From assembly GCA_964409695.1 (NCBI GenBank), contig CAYPDX010000004.1, positions 1 through 45,899 of the forward strand: a DNA stretch of 45,899 nucleotides, read 5' to 3'. The translations under genes were made by a program, and so were the position numbers. The notes beneath the pieces were generated by a model. It saw nothing but the letters and a program-made list of their open reading frames with translations. It had not been told where the DNA came from and made no database searches. This stretch comes from JABDAD01 sp964409695 (GTDB taxonomy: Bacteria > Pseudomonadota > Alphaproteobacteria > Rickettsiales > Rickettsiaceae). Positions 33,042 through 42,113 of this stretch are shown piece after piece. How positions within the stretch are numbered: position 1 is the stretch's first letter; each line of letters opens with the position of its first letter.

Positions 33042-34385
33042 TTAAAACATGCCCTTCATTGAACGCATGAGGGACTTTGGATCCATATTTTTGGCTTTTT
33101 TCATGAAGCCAGCAATTTGCATATATTGTTTAAGTAATCTATTTATTTCAGAGACTTCTACACCAGAACCTGCAGCTATTCTTCTTTTTCTTGACGCATT
33201 AAGTAAATCTGGCTTTTTTCTTTCTAATTTTGTCATAGAGTCGATTATAGCACATTGTCTTTTCATAGGCCTATCAGAAATCTTATCTTGATTTATATTC
33301 TGTGTAAGTTTTCCCATTCCAGGTAACATAGATAATATTGAACTCATACCACCAATTTTTTGGATATTCCTTAACTGGCTAGCGTAATCGTTCAAATCAA
33401 ATCTTCCTGATTGCATACGTTTTGCAACCTTTTCCATTTCATCATGATCTGCAACTTCTATAGCTTTTTCAACCAAAGAAACTATATCACCTTTGCCAAG
33501 AATTCTGGATGCTATTCTTTCAGGGGCAAATAGCTCTAAAGCATCTAATTTCTCACCAACACCCATAAATTTTATAGGAGCTTTAGTTACATACTTAACG
33601 CTTAAAGCCGCGCCTCCTCTATTATCACCATCAACTCGGGTTAGAATTACTCCTGTAATCCCGATGGTTTCATTAAACTCTTTCGCGACATTTACAGCAT
33701 CTTGTCCGGTTAAACTATCAACAACAAGTAATGTTTCTGCTGGAGTAATTACTTTTTTTATTTCTATTAGTTCTTGAACAAGTTCCTTGTCAATATGGAG
33801 TCTACCAGCACTATCATAAATAATAACATCGTAAGCCACAGTCTTTGTAGCATTCGAAGCTTTCTTTAATATCTCTGATATAGTTTCATTATCTATAATA
33901 GGTAGGCTGTCAACGCCTATTTTTTCTCCTAAAATAATCAACTGTTCTCTTGCCGCTGGCCTATATATATCGAGTGAAACTAGTAGTACTCTTTTCTTTT
34001 GATTTTTAAGGTATAAAGCAAGCTTAGCTGAAGAAGTCGTTTTTCCGCTTCCTTGAAGCCCAGCCATTAATATAGAAACAGGAGGTTTGTTTTTTAGATT
34101 TAAAGACATTTCCTCTTCTGAGGATTTAAGAAAGTCCACTAATTCGTCATTGATAATTTTTATTATCATTTGACCTGGGCTAATAGATTTTACTACATTC
34201 TGCCCAATTGCTTTTTCTCTAACATTCAGAATAAAATCTTTAATCACCTGAACAGAAACATCAGCTTCAAGAAAAGCTATCCTTATCTCTCTCATAGCCT
34301 CATCAAGATGGGCTTCTGTGATGGTGCCTTTACTTCTTAATTTATCAAAAATTTTTGTAAGGTTATTTGTTAGATTTTGAAACAT
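33042..34385 (-). CDS. ffh: Signal recognition particle protein Ffh
   Basis: A 447-residue SRP GTPase. N domain about 1-90; G domain with GLQGSGKTTSSAKLA (about 107-121), DIYRPAAREQL, YDSAGRLHIDKELVQEL and TRVDGDNRGGAALSV; methionine-rich M domain at about 295-447 ending in MKKAKNMDPKSLMRSMKGMF. Ffh binds signal sequences and 4.5S RNA and docks with FtsY, encoded at 38.3 kb here. The gene is divergent from the small unknown gene at 34430. Confidence 0.96.
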   Translation of the reverse strand: MFQNLTNNLTKIFDKLRSKGTITEAHLDEAMREIRIAFLEADVSVQVIKDFILNVREKAIGQNVVKSISPGQMIIKIINDELVDFLKSSEEEMSLNLKNKPPVSILMAGLQGSGKTTSSAKLALYLKNQKKRVLLVSLDIYRPAAREQLIILGEKIGVDSLPIIDNETISEILKKASNATKTVAYDVIIYDSAGRLHIDKELVQELIEIKKVITPAETLLVVDSLTGQDAVNVAKEFNETIGITGVILTRVDGDNRGGAALSVKYVTKAPIKFMGVGEKLDALELFAPERIASRILGKGDIVSLVEKAIEVADHDEMEKVAKRMQSGRFDLNDYASQLRNIQKIGGMSSILSMLPGMGKLTQNINQDKISDRPMKRQCAIIDSMTKLERKKPDLLNASRKRRIAAGSGVEVSEINRLLKQYMQIAGFMKKAKNMDPKSLMRSMKGMF

Positions 34386-34429
34386 AAATTTTCTACTAGG
34401 AGTTGTAAAATTATCTGTATAATATACGT

Positions 34430-34780
34430 ATGGTTGTAAAAAGCATATGTATGATTGAAATCTGCAGCACTACAAATGAATCAACTAGCGATAATAAAAG
34501 AGTTACTGAAAATGTCAAACATACTGAAGTACCCCTATTCCTTTGTTATGACGAAGATCCAAATTTTGAGAAAATAAGAATGCTCGTAGAATGTTTGCTA
34601 TGTGTGCGTATAGGTTTGGTTAATGGTGATTATAAGGTAAACCAGATATTAAATCTTATATGTTTTTTTGATAGTTCACTATTTGAATTGAAAAATGATA
34701 TGCTAAAAAATTTGCTAAAAGAAGTAAAACAAATAGCTGAGGCAGAGCTTCTTAGAATTCAGAAGACTCTAGTCTTCTGA
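34430..34780 (+). CDS. Small protein of unknown function
   Basis: I do not recognise this 116-residue protein. It has a serine/threonine-rich N-terminal 25 residues, then a helical region with LVECLLCVRIGLVNG, ILNLICFFDSS and a charged C-terminal helix. There is no signal peptide. A TATAAT at 34418-34423 ends only 6 bases before the ATG, so the transcript may be leaderless; a start at M8 (34451) is the alternative. A perfect 9-bp hairpin at 34760-34779 spans the gene end. Confidence 0.5.
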   Translation: MVVKSICMIEICSTTNESTSDNKRVTENVKHTEVPLFLCYDEDPNFEKIRMLVECLLCVRIGLVNGDYKVNQILNLICFFDSSLFELKNDMLKNLLKEVKQIAEAELLRIQKTLVF

Positions 34781-34789
34781 GATTTAGAA

Positions 34790-35479
34790 TTATCTATAGT
34801 TTTTTGCTATAGAAAGAACATTAACAGCAGAAGCTCCGGATTTTTTAAGAAGTTTAGAGCATAGATTCACGGTTTCTCCAGTAGTAATCACATCATCAAT
34901 AAGCAGAATTTTTTTGCCTATAATTTTGTCCTGATTTTTTACAGACAAACTATCTTTGAGATTTTCTTTTCGAGCAGATCTGCTTAAAAAAGTCTGGGAT
35001 TTGGTAAGTTTTTTCTTATGTAAAATATCAGGAAAATAAGTAATATTTGATATTTTGGAAAGCTCTGTAGCAATAATATGAGAGTGATTATACATTCTTA
35101 TTATCCGTTTGAGCCTGTGCATAGGAACACAAACAATAAAATCAGCTTCCATAATAATTTCTTTATATCTCGCATAAATTAATTTAGCGAAAAAGAGCCC
35201 TAAAATAGTTTTATCCTGGTATTTAAATTTGTGAATAAGTGGCCTAGAATTTTCATCAAATTTGATTAAGCTGCGAGACTTATTGAATGATGGTGGGTTT
35301 TTTTCACATCCCAAGCATTTAGATTCTGTCTCAATTTCTATTTCAAATGGCAAACCACAAGTTTTACAAAATGGTTCTTCAATGAAACAATATTTTTTCC
35401 AGCAATCATTACAAATGGATAAGTAAGACGCAGTGATTTCAGAGCAATCAATGCACCTATGAGGCATTAGATAGTTCAT
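34790..35479 (-). CDS. comF: ComF family phosphoribosyltransferase-like protein
   Basis: A 229-residue protein. An N-terminal double zinc finger (CIDC, CNDC, CKTC, CLGC, about residues 8-60) is followed by a phosphoribosyltransferase fold with the PRPP motif KILLIDDVITTGETVN near 190-205. In naturally transformable bacteria ComF helps import single-stranded DNA; outside them its role is unclear. It lies just downstream of the tmRNA gene on the same strand and ends ten bases from the convergent small unknown gene. Confidence 0.88.
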   Translation of the reverse strand: MNYLMPHRCIDCSEITASYLSICNDCWKKYCFIEEPFCKTCGLPFEIEIETESKCLGCEKNPPSFNKSRSLIKFDENSRPLIHKFKYQDKTILGLFFAKLIYARYKEIIMEADFIVCVPMHRLKRIIRMYNHSHIIATELSKISNITYFPDILHKKKLTKSQTFLSRSARKENLKDSLSVKNQDKIIGKKILLIDDVITTGETVNLCSKLLKKSGASAVNVLSIAKNYR

Positions 35480-35532
35480 GAATGAGCTAAACCAATCTCT
35501 AGCTGTAATTTTATCTAATCTAATAAATTAAT

Positions 35533-35905
35533 GGTGGGGCTTTTCCTGTTGCCCGGCAAGCCCCCAGCCGCTCACATACGTACTACAATTAAGCAGCCGC
35601 AAGTGCGAAACGATTATTGTCGTTTGCGTTTATCGTGTTTTGATCCAAGACCCTAAGGCCGGAGGAATCATCCCGAGCAAAGGCTAAGTCTTTATTAAGC
35701 ACGTCGATCCTATTTCGCCCCCTAAACACAAGATCCCAAATTAATTCTACTTCGTCGCTGCAGCGCTCATCTAGTAATTATAGTATTCGCGCTTTGCTCC
35801 TAGTATTATTAAATTTGTGACTTGGTTTACACTATTTCTTTAGAGATAGTGTAAAATTTGGTGGAGGCGCCGGGTACCGCCCCCGGGTCCGCCACTTCTA
35901 TTCTA
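35533..35905 (-). ncRNA. ssrA: Transfer-messenger RNA, permuted two-piece form
   Basis: On the minus strand the acceptor piece comes first and ends CGCCTCCACCA (CCA at 35859-35861). After an intervening sequence with a 10-bp hairpin (TTTACACTAT/ATAGTGTAAA) the coding piece begins GGGGGCGAAATAGG at 35722. GGGGGCG pairs with CGCCTCC to rebuild the tRNA acceptor stem. The tag frame at 35589-35627 reads ANDNNRFALAAA and a TAA stop. The coding piece seems to end near a GGGGCTT/AAGCCCC hairpin about 35533. The 5' end of the acceptor piece (about 35905) is approximate. The permuted arrangement is a hallmark of alphaproteobacteria. It rescues stalled ribosomes with SmpB. Confidence 0.95.
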
Positions 35906-35967
35906 AGTAACCAATATATTGCCATAGCTCAAAAGAGCAATTATAGTATATCAAAAATTGGAGATTT

Positions 35968-36870
35968 ATGCAAATACTCATAATTGGGGAAAATGGACAG
36001 GTTGCGAGCAAGCTTATTGAGCAAGGAAAATTTATAGAAGGAGGCAGTATATATTCAGTATCCAGACCAGAAATTGATTTAGAAAACGAGGGATCAATAA
36101 TCTCATTTTTAAAAAAATACCATGAAGGAGTAAAAGACAAAAATTCTTATCGAATAATAGTAAACGCAGCCGCCTATACTAATGTAGAAGGGGCAGAAGA
36201 TGATTATGAAAAAGCTTTAAAGGTCAATGCACTTGCTCCTAAAATACTTGCTGAATTTGCGAAAGCAAATGGATATTTACTTATTCATTATTCCACAGAC
36301 TATGTGTTTAATGGGCAAAAAATAGGTGATTATCATGAAGATGATGTTACTGGTCCCATAAACAAATATGGAATGTCAAAACTTCTAGGTGAGCAGAATA
36401 TTATTTCATCAACTGATAATTATCTAATTCTAAGAACTAGTTGGGTATTTTCTGAAATAGGAGGGAATTTTGTAAAGAAAATTGCGGAATTACTTCAAAC
36501 CAGAGATGAGTTAAAAGTCATTGATGATCAAAATGGTAGGCCAACATACTCAGGATTTATAGCTTCAATTACTTATGAATTGATAAAATATTTTAATGGT
36601 AAGAAATCTTCTGAAATAATAAATCTAACTCAGCCAGATACAACAAGTTGGTATGGTTTTGCGAATAAAATCAAAGAGAATTTGGTGTCAAAAAATGTCA
36701 AATTAGCAAATATTATTCCGGTATTAAGTAGCGAGTTTATAATGAAGGCAGAGAGGCCTAAAAATTCCGTTCTTTCATTAAATAAACTTGAAAAAATCTT
36801 GCCATTTTCTATTCGAAGCTGGGAAGAAGACCTATCAAAAGTCATAGATATATTATATGAAAGTAAATAA
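35968..36870 (+). CDS. rfbD: dTDP-4-dehydrorhamnose reductase
   Basis: A 300-residue short-chain dehydrogenase of the RmlD type. ILIIGENGQVASKL is the NAD(P) loop at the N terminus, VNAAAYTNVEGAEDDYEKALKVNA lies near 66-89, HYSTDYVFNG near 108-117, and the catalytic Y-x-x-x-K is in YGMSKLLGEQ. It makes dTDP-L-rhamnose, usually for surface polysaccharide. No rfbA, rfbB or rfbC is in the window. Its end overlaps xerC by 14 bases. GGAGAT precedes the start. Confidence 0.9.
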   Translation: MQILIIGENGQVASKLIEQGKFIEGGSIYSVSRPEIDLENEGSIISFLKKYHEGVKDKNSYRIIVNAAAYTNVEGAEDDYEKALKVNALAPKILAEFAKANGYLLIHYSTDYVFNGQKIGDYHEDDVTGPINKYGMSKLLGEQNIISSTDNYLILRTSWVFSEIGGNFVKKIAELLQTRDELKVIDDQNGRPTYSGFIASITYELIKYFNGKKSSEIINLTQPDTTSWYGFANKIKENLVSKNVKLANIIPVLSSEFIMKAERPKNSVLSLNKLEKILPFSIRSWEEDLSKVIDILYESK

Positions 36871-37759
36871 GTTGAAGTCTATCGCGCTTGAATGGCTTGA
36901 CAGTATAAAGCATATTTACCAATCAGAACATACGTATATCTCTTACAAAAATGATATTGACTCATTTCTAAGTTTTTTAGATGAATATAATGGAGGGCAA
37001 ACAGATATTGATACGATAATCTCGGTTGATATAAGATGTTTACGAAGCTATCTTGCAAGCCTTAAATCAAAGGATTATGCTTCTTCTTCAATAGCGCGGA
37101 AACTTGCAACAATTAAAAATTTCTACAAATTTTTAATAAGGAAAAAACATAATATTGATCACTCAATTTTTGCTATAAGATCACCAAAAAAGCTAAGAAC
37201 AATACCAAAAGCTCTCACATTAGAACAAACATCAATTTCAATAGATAGTTCTTCTAGTGAAATAGATGAGAACTGGGTAGTACTTAGGAATAAAGCTATT
37301 ATTATTCTGATATATAGCGCTGGTCTACGTATTAGCGAGGCTCTTTCCATTACAAAAAATCATTTAATTAGTGATGTTATAAGAATAAAAGGGAAGGGTA
37401 ATAAAGAGAGGATAGTTCCTTGGTTAGATATTTCAAAAAATGCTATAAAAGAATATTTAGATGAACTCCCATATAATTTAAACCAAGATGAACCGATTTT
37501 TTTGGGAAAAAGGGGAAAGGTTCTGAAACAAAATTATTTCAATACAATACTAATAAAAATGAGAAGAACATATAATCTTCCCGAACATATAACGCCTCAT
37601 GCTTTCAGGCATAGTTTCGCAACCCATATGTTAGAAAATGGCGCTGATCTACGTGTGATACAAGATTTATTAGGGCATGCAAGTCTGTCGACAACTCAAA
37701 TCTATACAAAAACTAATATAGCTCATTTGAAGAAGGCTCACAAAAACGCTTTTGACTAG
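36857..37759 (+). CDS. xerC: Tyrosine recombinase XerC
   Basis: A 300-residue tyrosine recombinase. The N-terminal SAM-like domain (1-110) contains SSIARKLATIKNFYKF and IRSPKKLRTIPKAL, as in rickettsial XerC. Catalytic residues are visible: R in SAGLRISEALS, K in KGKGNKER, H-x-x-R in PHAFRHSF, H in LLGHASLS and Y in TTQIYTKT. With XerD it resolves chromosome dimers at dif. The start overlaps rfbD by 14 bases. Confidence 0.88.
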   Translation: MKVNKLKSIALEWLDSIKHIYQSEHTYISYKNDIDSFLSFLDEYNGGQTDIDTIISVDIRCLRSYLASLKSKDYASSSIARKLATIKNFYKFLIRKKHNIDHSIFAIRSPKKLRTIPKALTLEQTSISIDSSSSEIDENWVVLRNKAIIILIYSAGLRISEALSITKNHLISDVIRIKGKGNKERIVPWLDISKNAIKEYLDELPYNLNQDEPIFLGKRGKVLKQNYFNTILIKMRRTYNLPEHITPHAFRHSFATHMLENGADLRVIQDLLGHASLSTTQIYTKTNIAHLKKAHKNAFD

Positions 37760-37777
37760 AAGCTGCAGTCCAATTTT

Positions 37778-38194
37778 CTACAAGGCTATACCAGATCCAT
37801 CTTTCTGCTGTTCTGCTTCAACTTCAATACCAACTCGTTTTTTTAGAGATTTAAGACCATATTCTATTACATGTTCGTAATTTGTGCCAAATTCTAATAA
37901 TTTATTCCCAAGTCGAGTCGCTTGCTCCTTATCAGCTTGTGAGAATTTGCTCAAAACATAATCAGTTATATCATAAAGAAATTGCCAAGAGAGCTCTATT
38001 TTCTCGTCTTTATTCATGGGATTTGGATCTTGAAACTGTGCCTCGTAGCTACCTTGGGCTGTAGGGTCGCCTTTTTTAATATAGTCAACTTGGTGTGTAA
38101 TTTTGCCAATAAATTTACCCATATATTTATAAGCAAAAATACATAGGCTTAGGATGGTAATTCCAATATAAATGTAAGATAGTGAGAGATGCAT
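37778..38194 (-). CDS. Single-span membrane protein, possibly DUF2660-like
   Basis: About 138 residues from the ATG at 38194 (the frame extends four codons to a TTG). One N-terminal transmembrane segment (IYIGITILSLCIFAYKYM) is followed by a soluble, helical part with DPNPMNKDEKIELSWQFLYDITDYVLSKF and GTNYEHVIEYGLKSLKKR. I tentatively relate it to a rickettsial family of unknown function (DUF2660), from memory only. It is convergent with xerC and divergent from ftsY. Confidence 0.5.
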   Translation of the reverse strand: MHLSLSYIYIGITILSLCIFAYKYMGKFIGKITHQVDYIKKGDPTAQGSYEAQFQDPNPMNKDEKIELSWQFLYDITDYVLSKFSQADKEQATRLGNKLLEFGTNYEHVIEYGLKSLKKRVGIEVEAEQQKDGSGIAL

Positions 38195-38314
38195 ATATAT
38201 ATCCAAAAATTGCTCTTTAGATTAATTTATATTTTCTCGCTATTTTAGTATATGAAATATGATAGATTAGGTGTAAAAAACAATTTATAGGTGCAATTTT
38301 GTCAATGGGGAAAA

Positions 38315-39217
38315 ATGAGTATTTTTAGCAGAGTAAAGCAAGCCTTATCAAAGACATCTAGTGGACTTGCAAAGATTACTGAGATTTTTACAAAGAAATC
38401 TATTGATAATGAATCAATAGAGGATTTTGAGGAGATCATGCTATCTGTTGATTTTGGGGTGAGTACTACGGATAAAATTATTTCTGAGCTTAAGGTCTCT
38501 AAATTTGTAAAAGAAGCTAGTGCAACGGAGTTTAAAGATAATTTAGTAGAAATTTTAGTTGGAATTTTAGAAAAAGCTGAAAAACCATTAGAAATTGTAA
38601 ATGATAAAATGAATATAATATTATTTTGCGGTGTAAATGGAAATGGCAAAACTACTACAATTGGTAAACTAGCAAATCTATATAAGAAGGAAGGAAAAAA
38701 AGTCGTTATAGCCGCATGCGACACTTTTCGGTCTGCAGCGGTTCAGCAGCTTAGAATATGGGCTGATAGAGCAAATTGTACTATAATAGAAGGAGAGCAT
38801 GAAGCTGATCCAGCGAGCGTAGCATATAAAGCTGTTGAAGAAGCTCAAAAAATAAAGGCTGATATTGTAATAATAGATACAGCGGGAAGGTTGCAAAATC
38901 AGCATAATCTAATGAGTGAATTATCTAAAATTATAAAAGTTATAAAGAAGCACGATCCCTCAGCTCCTCACTCTACAATTTTGACTTTAGATGCTACTAC
39001 AGGTCAAAATGCATTTAACCAAGTAGAGAAATTTAAAGAATTTGCAAATATTACAGGGATAATTTTTACAAAATTGGACGGAACGGCAAAAGGCGGAGCG
39101 ATTGTTGGAATAGTTGATAAATATAATATTCCAATATATTATATTTCAGTTGGTGAAAAAATTGACGATTTAGTAGAATTTAATGCAGAATCATTTGCAA
39201 AAGCTTTGGTAGGATAA
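38315..39217 (+). CDS. ftsY: Signal recognition particle receptor FtsY
   Basis: About 300 residues from the chosen ATG at 38315 (SIFSRVKQALSKTSSG is the usual start of the N domain; a GTG eight codons upstream is possible, but GGGGA lies right before the ATG). G-domain motifs: FCGVNGNGKTTTIGKLA, DTFRSAAVQQL, IDTAGRLQNQHNLMSEL, LDATTGQNA, TKLDGTAKGGAIVG. It lacks the acidic A domain of enterobacterial FtsY, as usual in alphaproteobacteria. It receives SRP-ribosome complexes at the membrane. The znuA-like gene begins three bases later. Confidence 0.95.
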   Translation: MSIFSRVKQALSKTSSGLAKITEIFTKKSIDNESIEDFEEIMLSVDFGVSTTDKIISELKVSKFVKEASATEFKDNLVEILVGILEKAEKPLEIVNDKMNIILFCGVNGNGKTTTIGKLANLYKKEGKKVVIAACDTFRSAAVQQLRIWADRANCTIIEGEHEADPASVAYKAVEEAQKIKADIVIIDTAGRLQNQHNLMSELSKIIKVIKKHDPSAPHSTILTLDATTGQNAFNQVEKFKEFANITGIIFTKLDGTAKGGAIVGIVDKYNIPIYYISVGEKIDDLVEFNAESFAKALVG

Positions 39218-39219
39218 TT

Positions 39220-40035
39220 ATGATGTTATTTAGACTAGCTATTATTTTATTATCTTGTTTCTCACTTTCCTCATTCGCTTCTAATCCTCCTGTCATTGTT
39301 GTGTCAATACCTCCGATAGCAAGCCTAGTAAAAACTATAGTAGGTGATTTGGCTGAGGTAGAAATTATACAAAAAATATCCTCCTGCCCCCATCATTCTG
39401 AGATAAAACCCAGCTCTGTTTCTTTAATAAAAAAAGCGGATTATTTAGTTTTTATAGATAACAATTTTTAGCCTGATTTTTCGAAATATTCTAAAAATCC
39501 AAATTTAAAAAAAATAGAAATTTCAAAATTTGAACAATTACATATTGAAAAAAACAATCTACATATTTGGCTCGATTTAGAAAATATTTTAGTGATTTTA
39601 GGAAATATAAAAGCAATTATGTTAGAGGATGGTTTTGACAGAAAAACTATTGAAGAAAATTACTCTAGAGCTCTTGAGAAATTAAATTCTTTAAGAACCA
39701 ATTTCGATTCTTCTAATATTTTAGTAGTAGGTGATAGTTTATATTATCTTATTCCTAAAATTAATCCTGATAATTATTTTGAAATAACAAAAAATAGTAG
39801 TCTCAAAAAACTAAACAACCTAAAGGAAGTTCTGGCAAAAAATCAAATTCATTGTTTAATTCATGATAAAACTATGGAAGATAGGTTTTTTGGAAAACTA
39901 TTTCCTGGGGAAATAGTTGCTATAGACATAGAAGATTGGGGTGATTTTAACCAAAACCTCTCTGAATATTATTTCTCATATATTCAGAATATCTATTCTA
40001 AGTTTTCATTGTGCAAAAAAGACTACTCTAACTAA
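39220..40035 (+). pseudogene. znuA: Zinc-binding protein ZnuA-like, interrupted by one in-frame TAG
   Basis: One continuous frame of 271 codons apart from TAG at codon 84 (39469-39471). Before it: a signal peptide (MMLFRLAIILLSCFSLSSFA), IVVSIPPIASLVKTIVGD, CPHHSEIKPSSVSLIKKADYLVFIDNNF. After it: PDFSKYSKN, LHIWLDLENILVILGNIKAIM, NYSRALEKLNSL, all typical of cluster A-I metal-binding proteins (H-x-W-L-D motif). The stop falls where the family often has glutamate after F, so GAG or GAA to TAG is plausible. Whether the gene is dead, read through or misread cannot be told. The frame is otherwise undamaged. Confidence 0.75.
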
Positions 40036-40081
40036 CAAAAAATATTTTTTGTAATAAGTCCATTATCAAAAAACATAGTTA

Positions 40082-40115
40082 CTCCGTGCAACAACGCGGG
40101 GTCCAGCCTTTTTTT
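40082..40115 (+). terminator. Terminator after the znuA-like gene
   Basis: CTCCGTG (40082-40088) pairs with CGCGGGG (40095-40101), with two G-T pairs, followed by a run of T at 40109-40115. Confidence 0.6.
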
Positions 40116-40208
40116 ACTAGAATATAAGTTGTTGGATTTATTAGATGTTAAGTCCCTTTGAAGTTGTTCTAACAGGTGTTAGTCCTGAACTCCAAGGCTT
40201 ATGCTACC

Positions 40209-40315
40209 TATATCACATACTCGACATTCTTTCCCGGACACTAGTGCACTAAATGCGGGATGACTAGTTTTTTTGACGAAGCGATAAGATGCAATCAACA
40301 TTTTTAGTTGGTAGC
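40209..40315 (+). repeat. Dispersed repeat R2, copy 2
   Basis: Matches the reverse complement of 15432-15539 over about 105 bases: TATCACATACTCGACATTCT, CCCGGACACTAGTGCACT, AAATGCGGGATGACTAG, then AGATGCAATCAACATTTTTA. It occupies most of the 423-base gap between the znuA-like gene and the binding-protein/channel fusion; the rest of that gap holds the terminator and no visible gene. Confidence 0.75.
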
Positions 40316-40476
40316 GCTATGAATTCATGTGTAATTTAAAAAAGGATTCTACCTATTACTAGAGTGTGCTTATTTAACATCTGTTTGCAATATTAAGCAG
40401 AGTAAGAATGTTAAATACTTATAGTTTTCTAAGATAAAAAATATACTAGGCTGGATTATTGGTAGTTGGTTATATT

Positions 40477-42033
40477 ATGAGATTTTTTAAGAGTCTAGTT
40501 TTTTGCTTAATGTTAATTTTAAGTCATGGACGTGCGGTCGCAACTTCTGTAGCCTCTGCAACTTCTCAAGATTATACTACTATAGATAGTTCCTGTGAAA
40601 CTTCGGACACAAAAAGTATGTTTATCTCCGGTTGGTACCCGTGGGAGCCATTTCAATATGAAAAATCAACTAGTTACGGTCCTGAGCTGGCTGGCATAGA
40701 TATTGATTTAATAACTACGATTGTCAAAAAGCTTTGTTCTGATGTTCACTTCGATAAAGTTAATTGGGACCAGCATATTACGGACATTAAATCAGGAGTG
40801 AGAGATATAGCTCTAGGGGCAACGTTTTCAGAAGAAAGAAGTCAATTTGCATATTTTTCAGAGCCTTATAGATATGAACAAAACTCTCTTTTTATGTTAA
40901 AATCTTCCACAAAAGTTCTGAATTTTAAGTATATTACTCAGTTTTTAGCGCAAATTAGAGCATTCAATTTCAAAATAGGGATTGAAGAAGGAGCCATCTA
41001 CGCAGATGATAGAATTAACGGGTTTATTAATGATCCTACAAATTCAGACATTGTTATAAAGAATGACGGTATTATTAATAATCTGAGAGATTTAATAAAT
41101 GGAAAAATTGATGGTTTTCTATCAGATAGGCTTGTAGGTACATCCGCTGTTGTAAATGGTAAATACGGAGATAAGGTACAAGAAATACCACTTGATATAA
41201 AAGTACCAGCTCCTATTCACATAATGTTTAGTAAAAAGACAATATCACCAGAACTTTTAGAGAAAATAAACGCTATTATTCTTAGTATAAAAAGCGATGG
41301 AACTTATGAGAAGATAGTGAGGAATTATTTATATCCTGCGATGTTAATGCAAACAAGTGATTCAGATTGGTTTTACTATGTTACTATCTTGGGCATAATT
41401 GCTTTTGCACTATCCGGCGTAGCAATCGCTGCAAGAGACAATATGACATTATTCGGGACTTTATTTCTAGCCTTTCTTCCTTCATCTAGTGTCGGTATTA
41501 TTAGAGATACTTTAATAGCAAACTCAACATCAGGTCTGCCAAATACATCGTTTTTTATTTTTTTAGTGATTATAGTAGTGATGATTGGTTTTTCCACCAT
41601 AAGGTTGCTGAATGTTTTCAATAAAGATTCTAAAAAAGACAAAGCGACAGAGGTTTTTTGGCGTTATTTTTCGGTTATAACCGACGCTGTTGCTCAATCA
41701 GCTTTTATAATTATTGGAGTTATAATTTCAATGGTAGCTAAGCTTTCTCCGATAGAGTTGTGGGGGCCGATCTTTGCTTTTCTGATGGCAAATATGGGTG
41801 TAATGGTTAGAGATTTATTCACCAAGAATAAAGAAATATCAGTATTGAATGGTGAATTAACAGCAGAAATATCAATAATCTGGGGACTAATATTCTCATT
41901 ATTTTTGGAATATAACGCAGATAATCCAGATATGGTAACTATATCAACTGGCGCAATTATAGTAATGATCGGAGCATTTTTAACAAGGATCTATGTGATA
42001 TATTATAATGTACAAAATATACATTTTAAATAA
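40477..42033 (+). CDS. Fusion of family 3 solute-binding domain and TRIC/UPF0126 channel
   Basis: About 518 residues from the ATG at 40477 (numbering below is from the TTG six codons upstream, 40459). A signal segment (about 8-30) precedes a family 3 amino-acid-binding domain (about 50-292: PWEPFQYE, GIDIDLITTIVKKL, ALGATFSEERSQFAYFSEPY, GIEEGAIYADDRI). Six or seven membrane segments follow (about 304-520), with two UPF0126-like repeats: GIIAFALSGVAIAARDNMTL with GIIRD at 346-350, and DAVAQSAFIIIG with GVMVRD at 447-452. UPF0126/TRIC proteins include YadS-type glycine transporters and trimeric cation channels. Ligand capture and a channel are therefore in one chain. The GGG-x-x-RD motif is diverged. 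Confidence 0.7.
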   Translation: MRFFKSLVFCLMLILSHGRAVATSVASATSQDYTTIDSSCETSDTKSMFISGWYPWEPFQYEKSTSYGPELAGIDIDLITTIVKKLCSDVHFDKVNWDQHITDIKSGVRDIALGATFSEERSQFAYFSEPYRYEQNSLFMLKSSTKVLNFKYITQFLAQIRAFNFKIGIEEGAIYADDRINGFINDPTNSDIVIKNDGIINNLRDLINGKIDGFLSDRLVGTSAVVNGKYGDKVQEIPLDIKVPAPIHIMFSKKTISPELLEKINAIILSIKSDGTYEKIVRNYLYPAMLMQTSDSDWFYYVTILGIIAFALSGVAIAARDNMTLFGTLFLAFLPSSSVGIIRDTLIANSTSGLPNTSFFIFLVIIVVMIGFSTIRLLNVFNKDSKKDKATEVFWRYFSVITDAVAQSAFIIIGVIISMVAKLSPIELWGPIFAFLMANMGVMVRDLFTKNKEISVLNGELTAEISIIWGLIFSLFLEYNADNPDMVTISTGAIIVMIGAFLTRIYVIYYNVQNIHFK

Positions 42034-42113
42034 TACCATTCGTTAAAAAGACTCATAATACTGCACTCAATACGAGATGGCGGTGCTTTTGGTTGATGTG
42101 GTTATTACAAATA

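Noticed and set aside
34760..34779. Perfect 9-bp hairpin at the end of the small unknown gene, considered as a terminator
   Set aside because: There is no T run on either side, so I mention it only in the gene entry; it may be a chance palindrome or a factor-dependent end.
42050..42090. Shared TCAATACGAGAT at 42067 and 1529 as a further repeat
   Set aside because: Only about 12 bases match with no extended similarity, too little to call a repeat.
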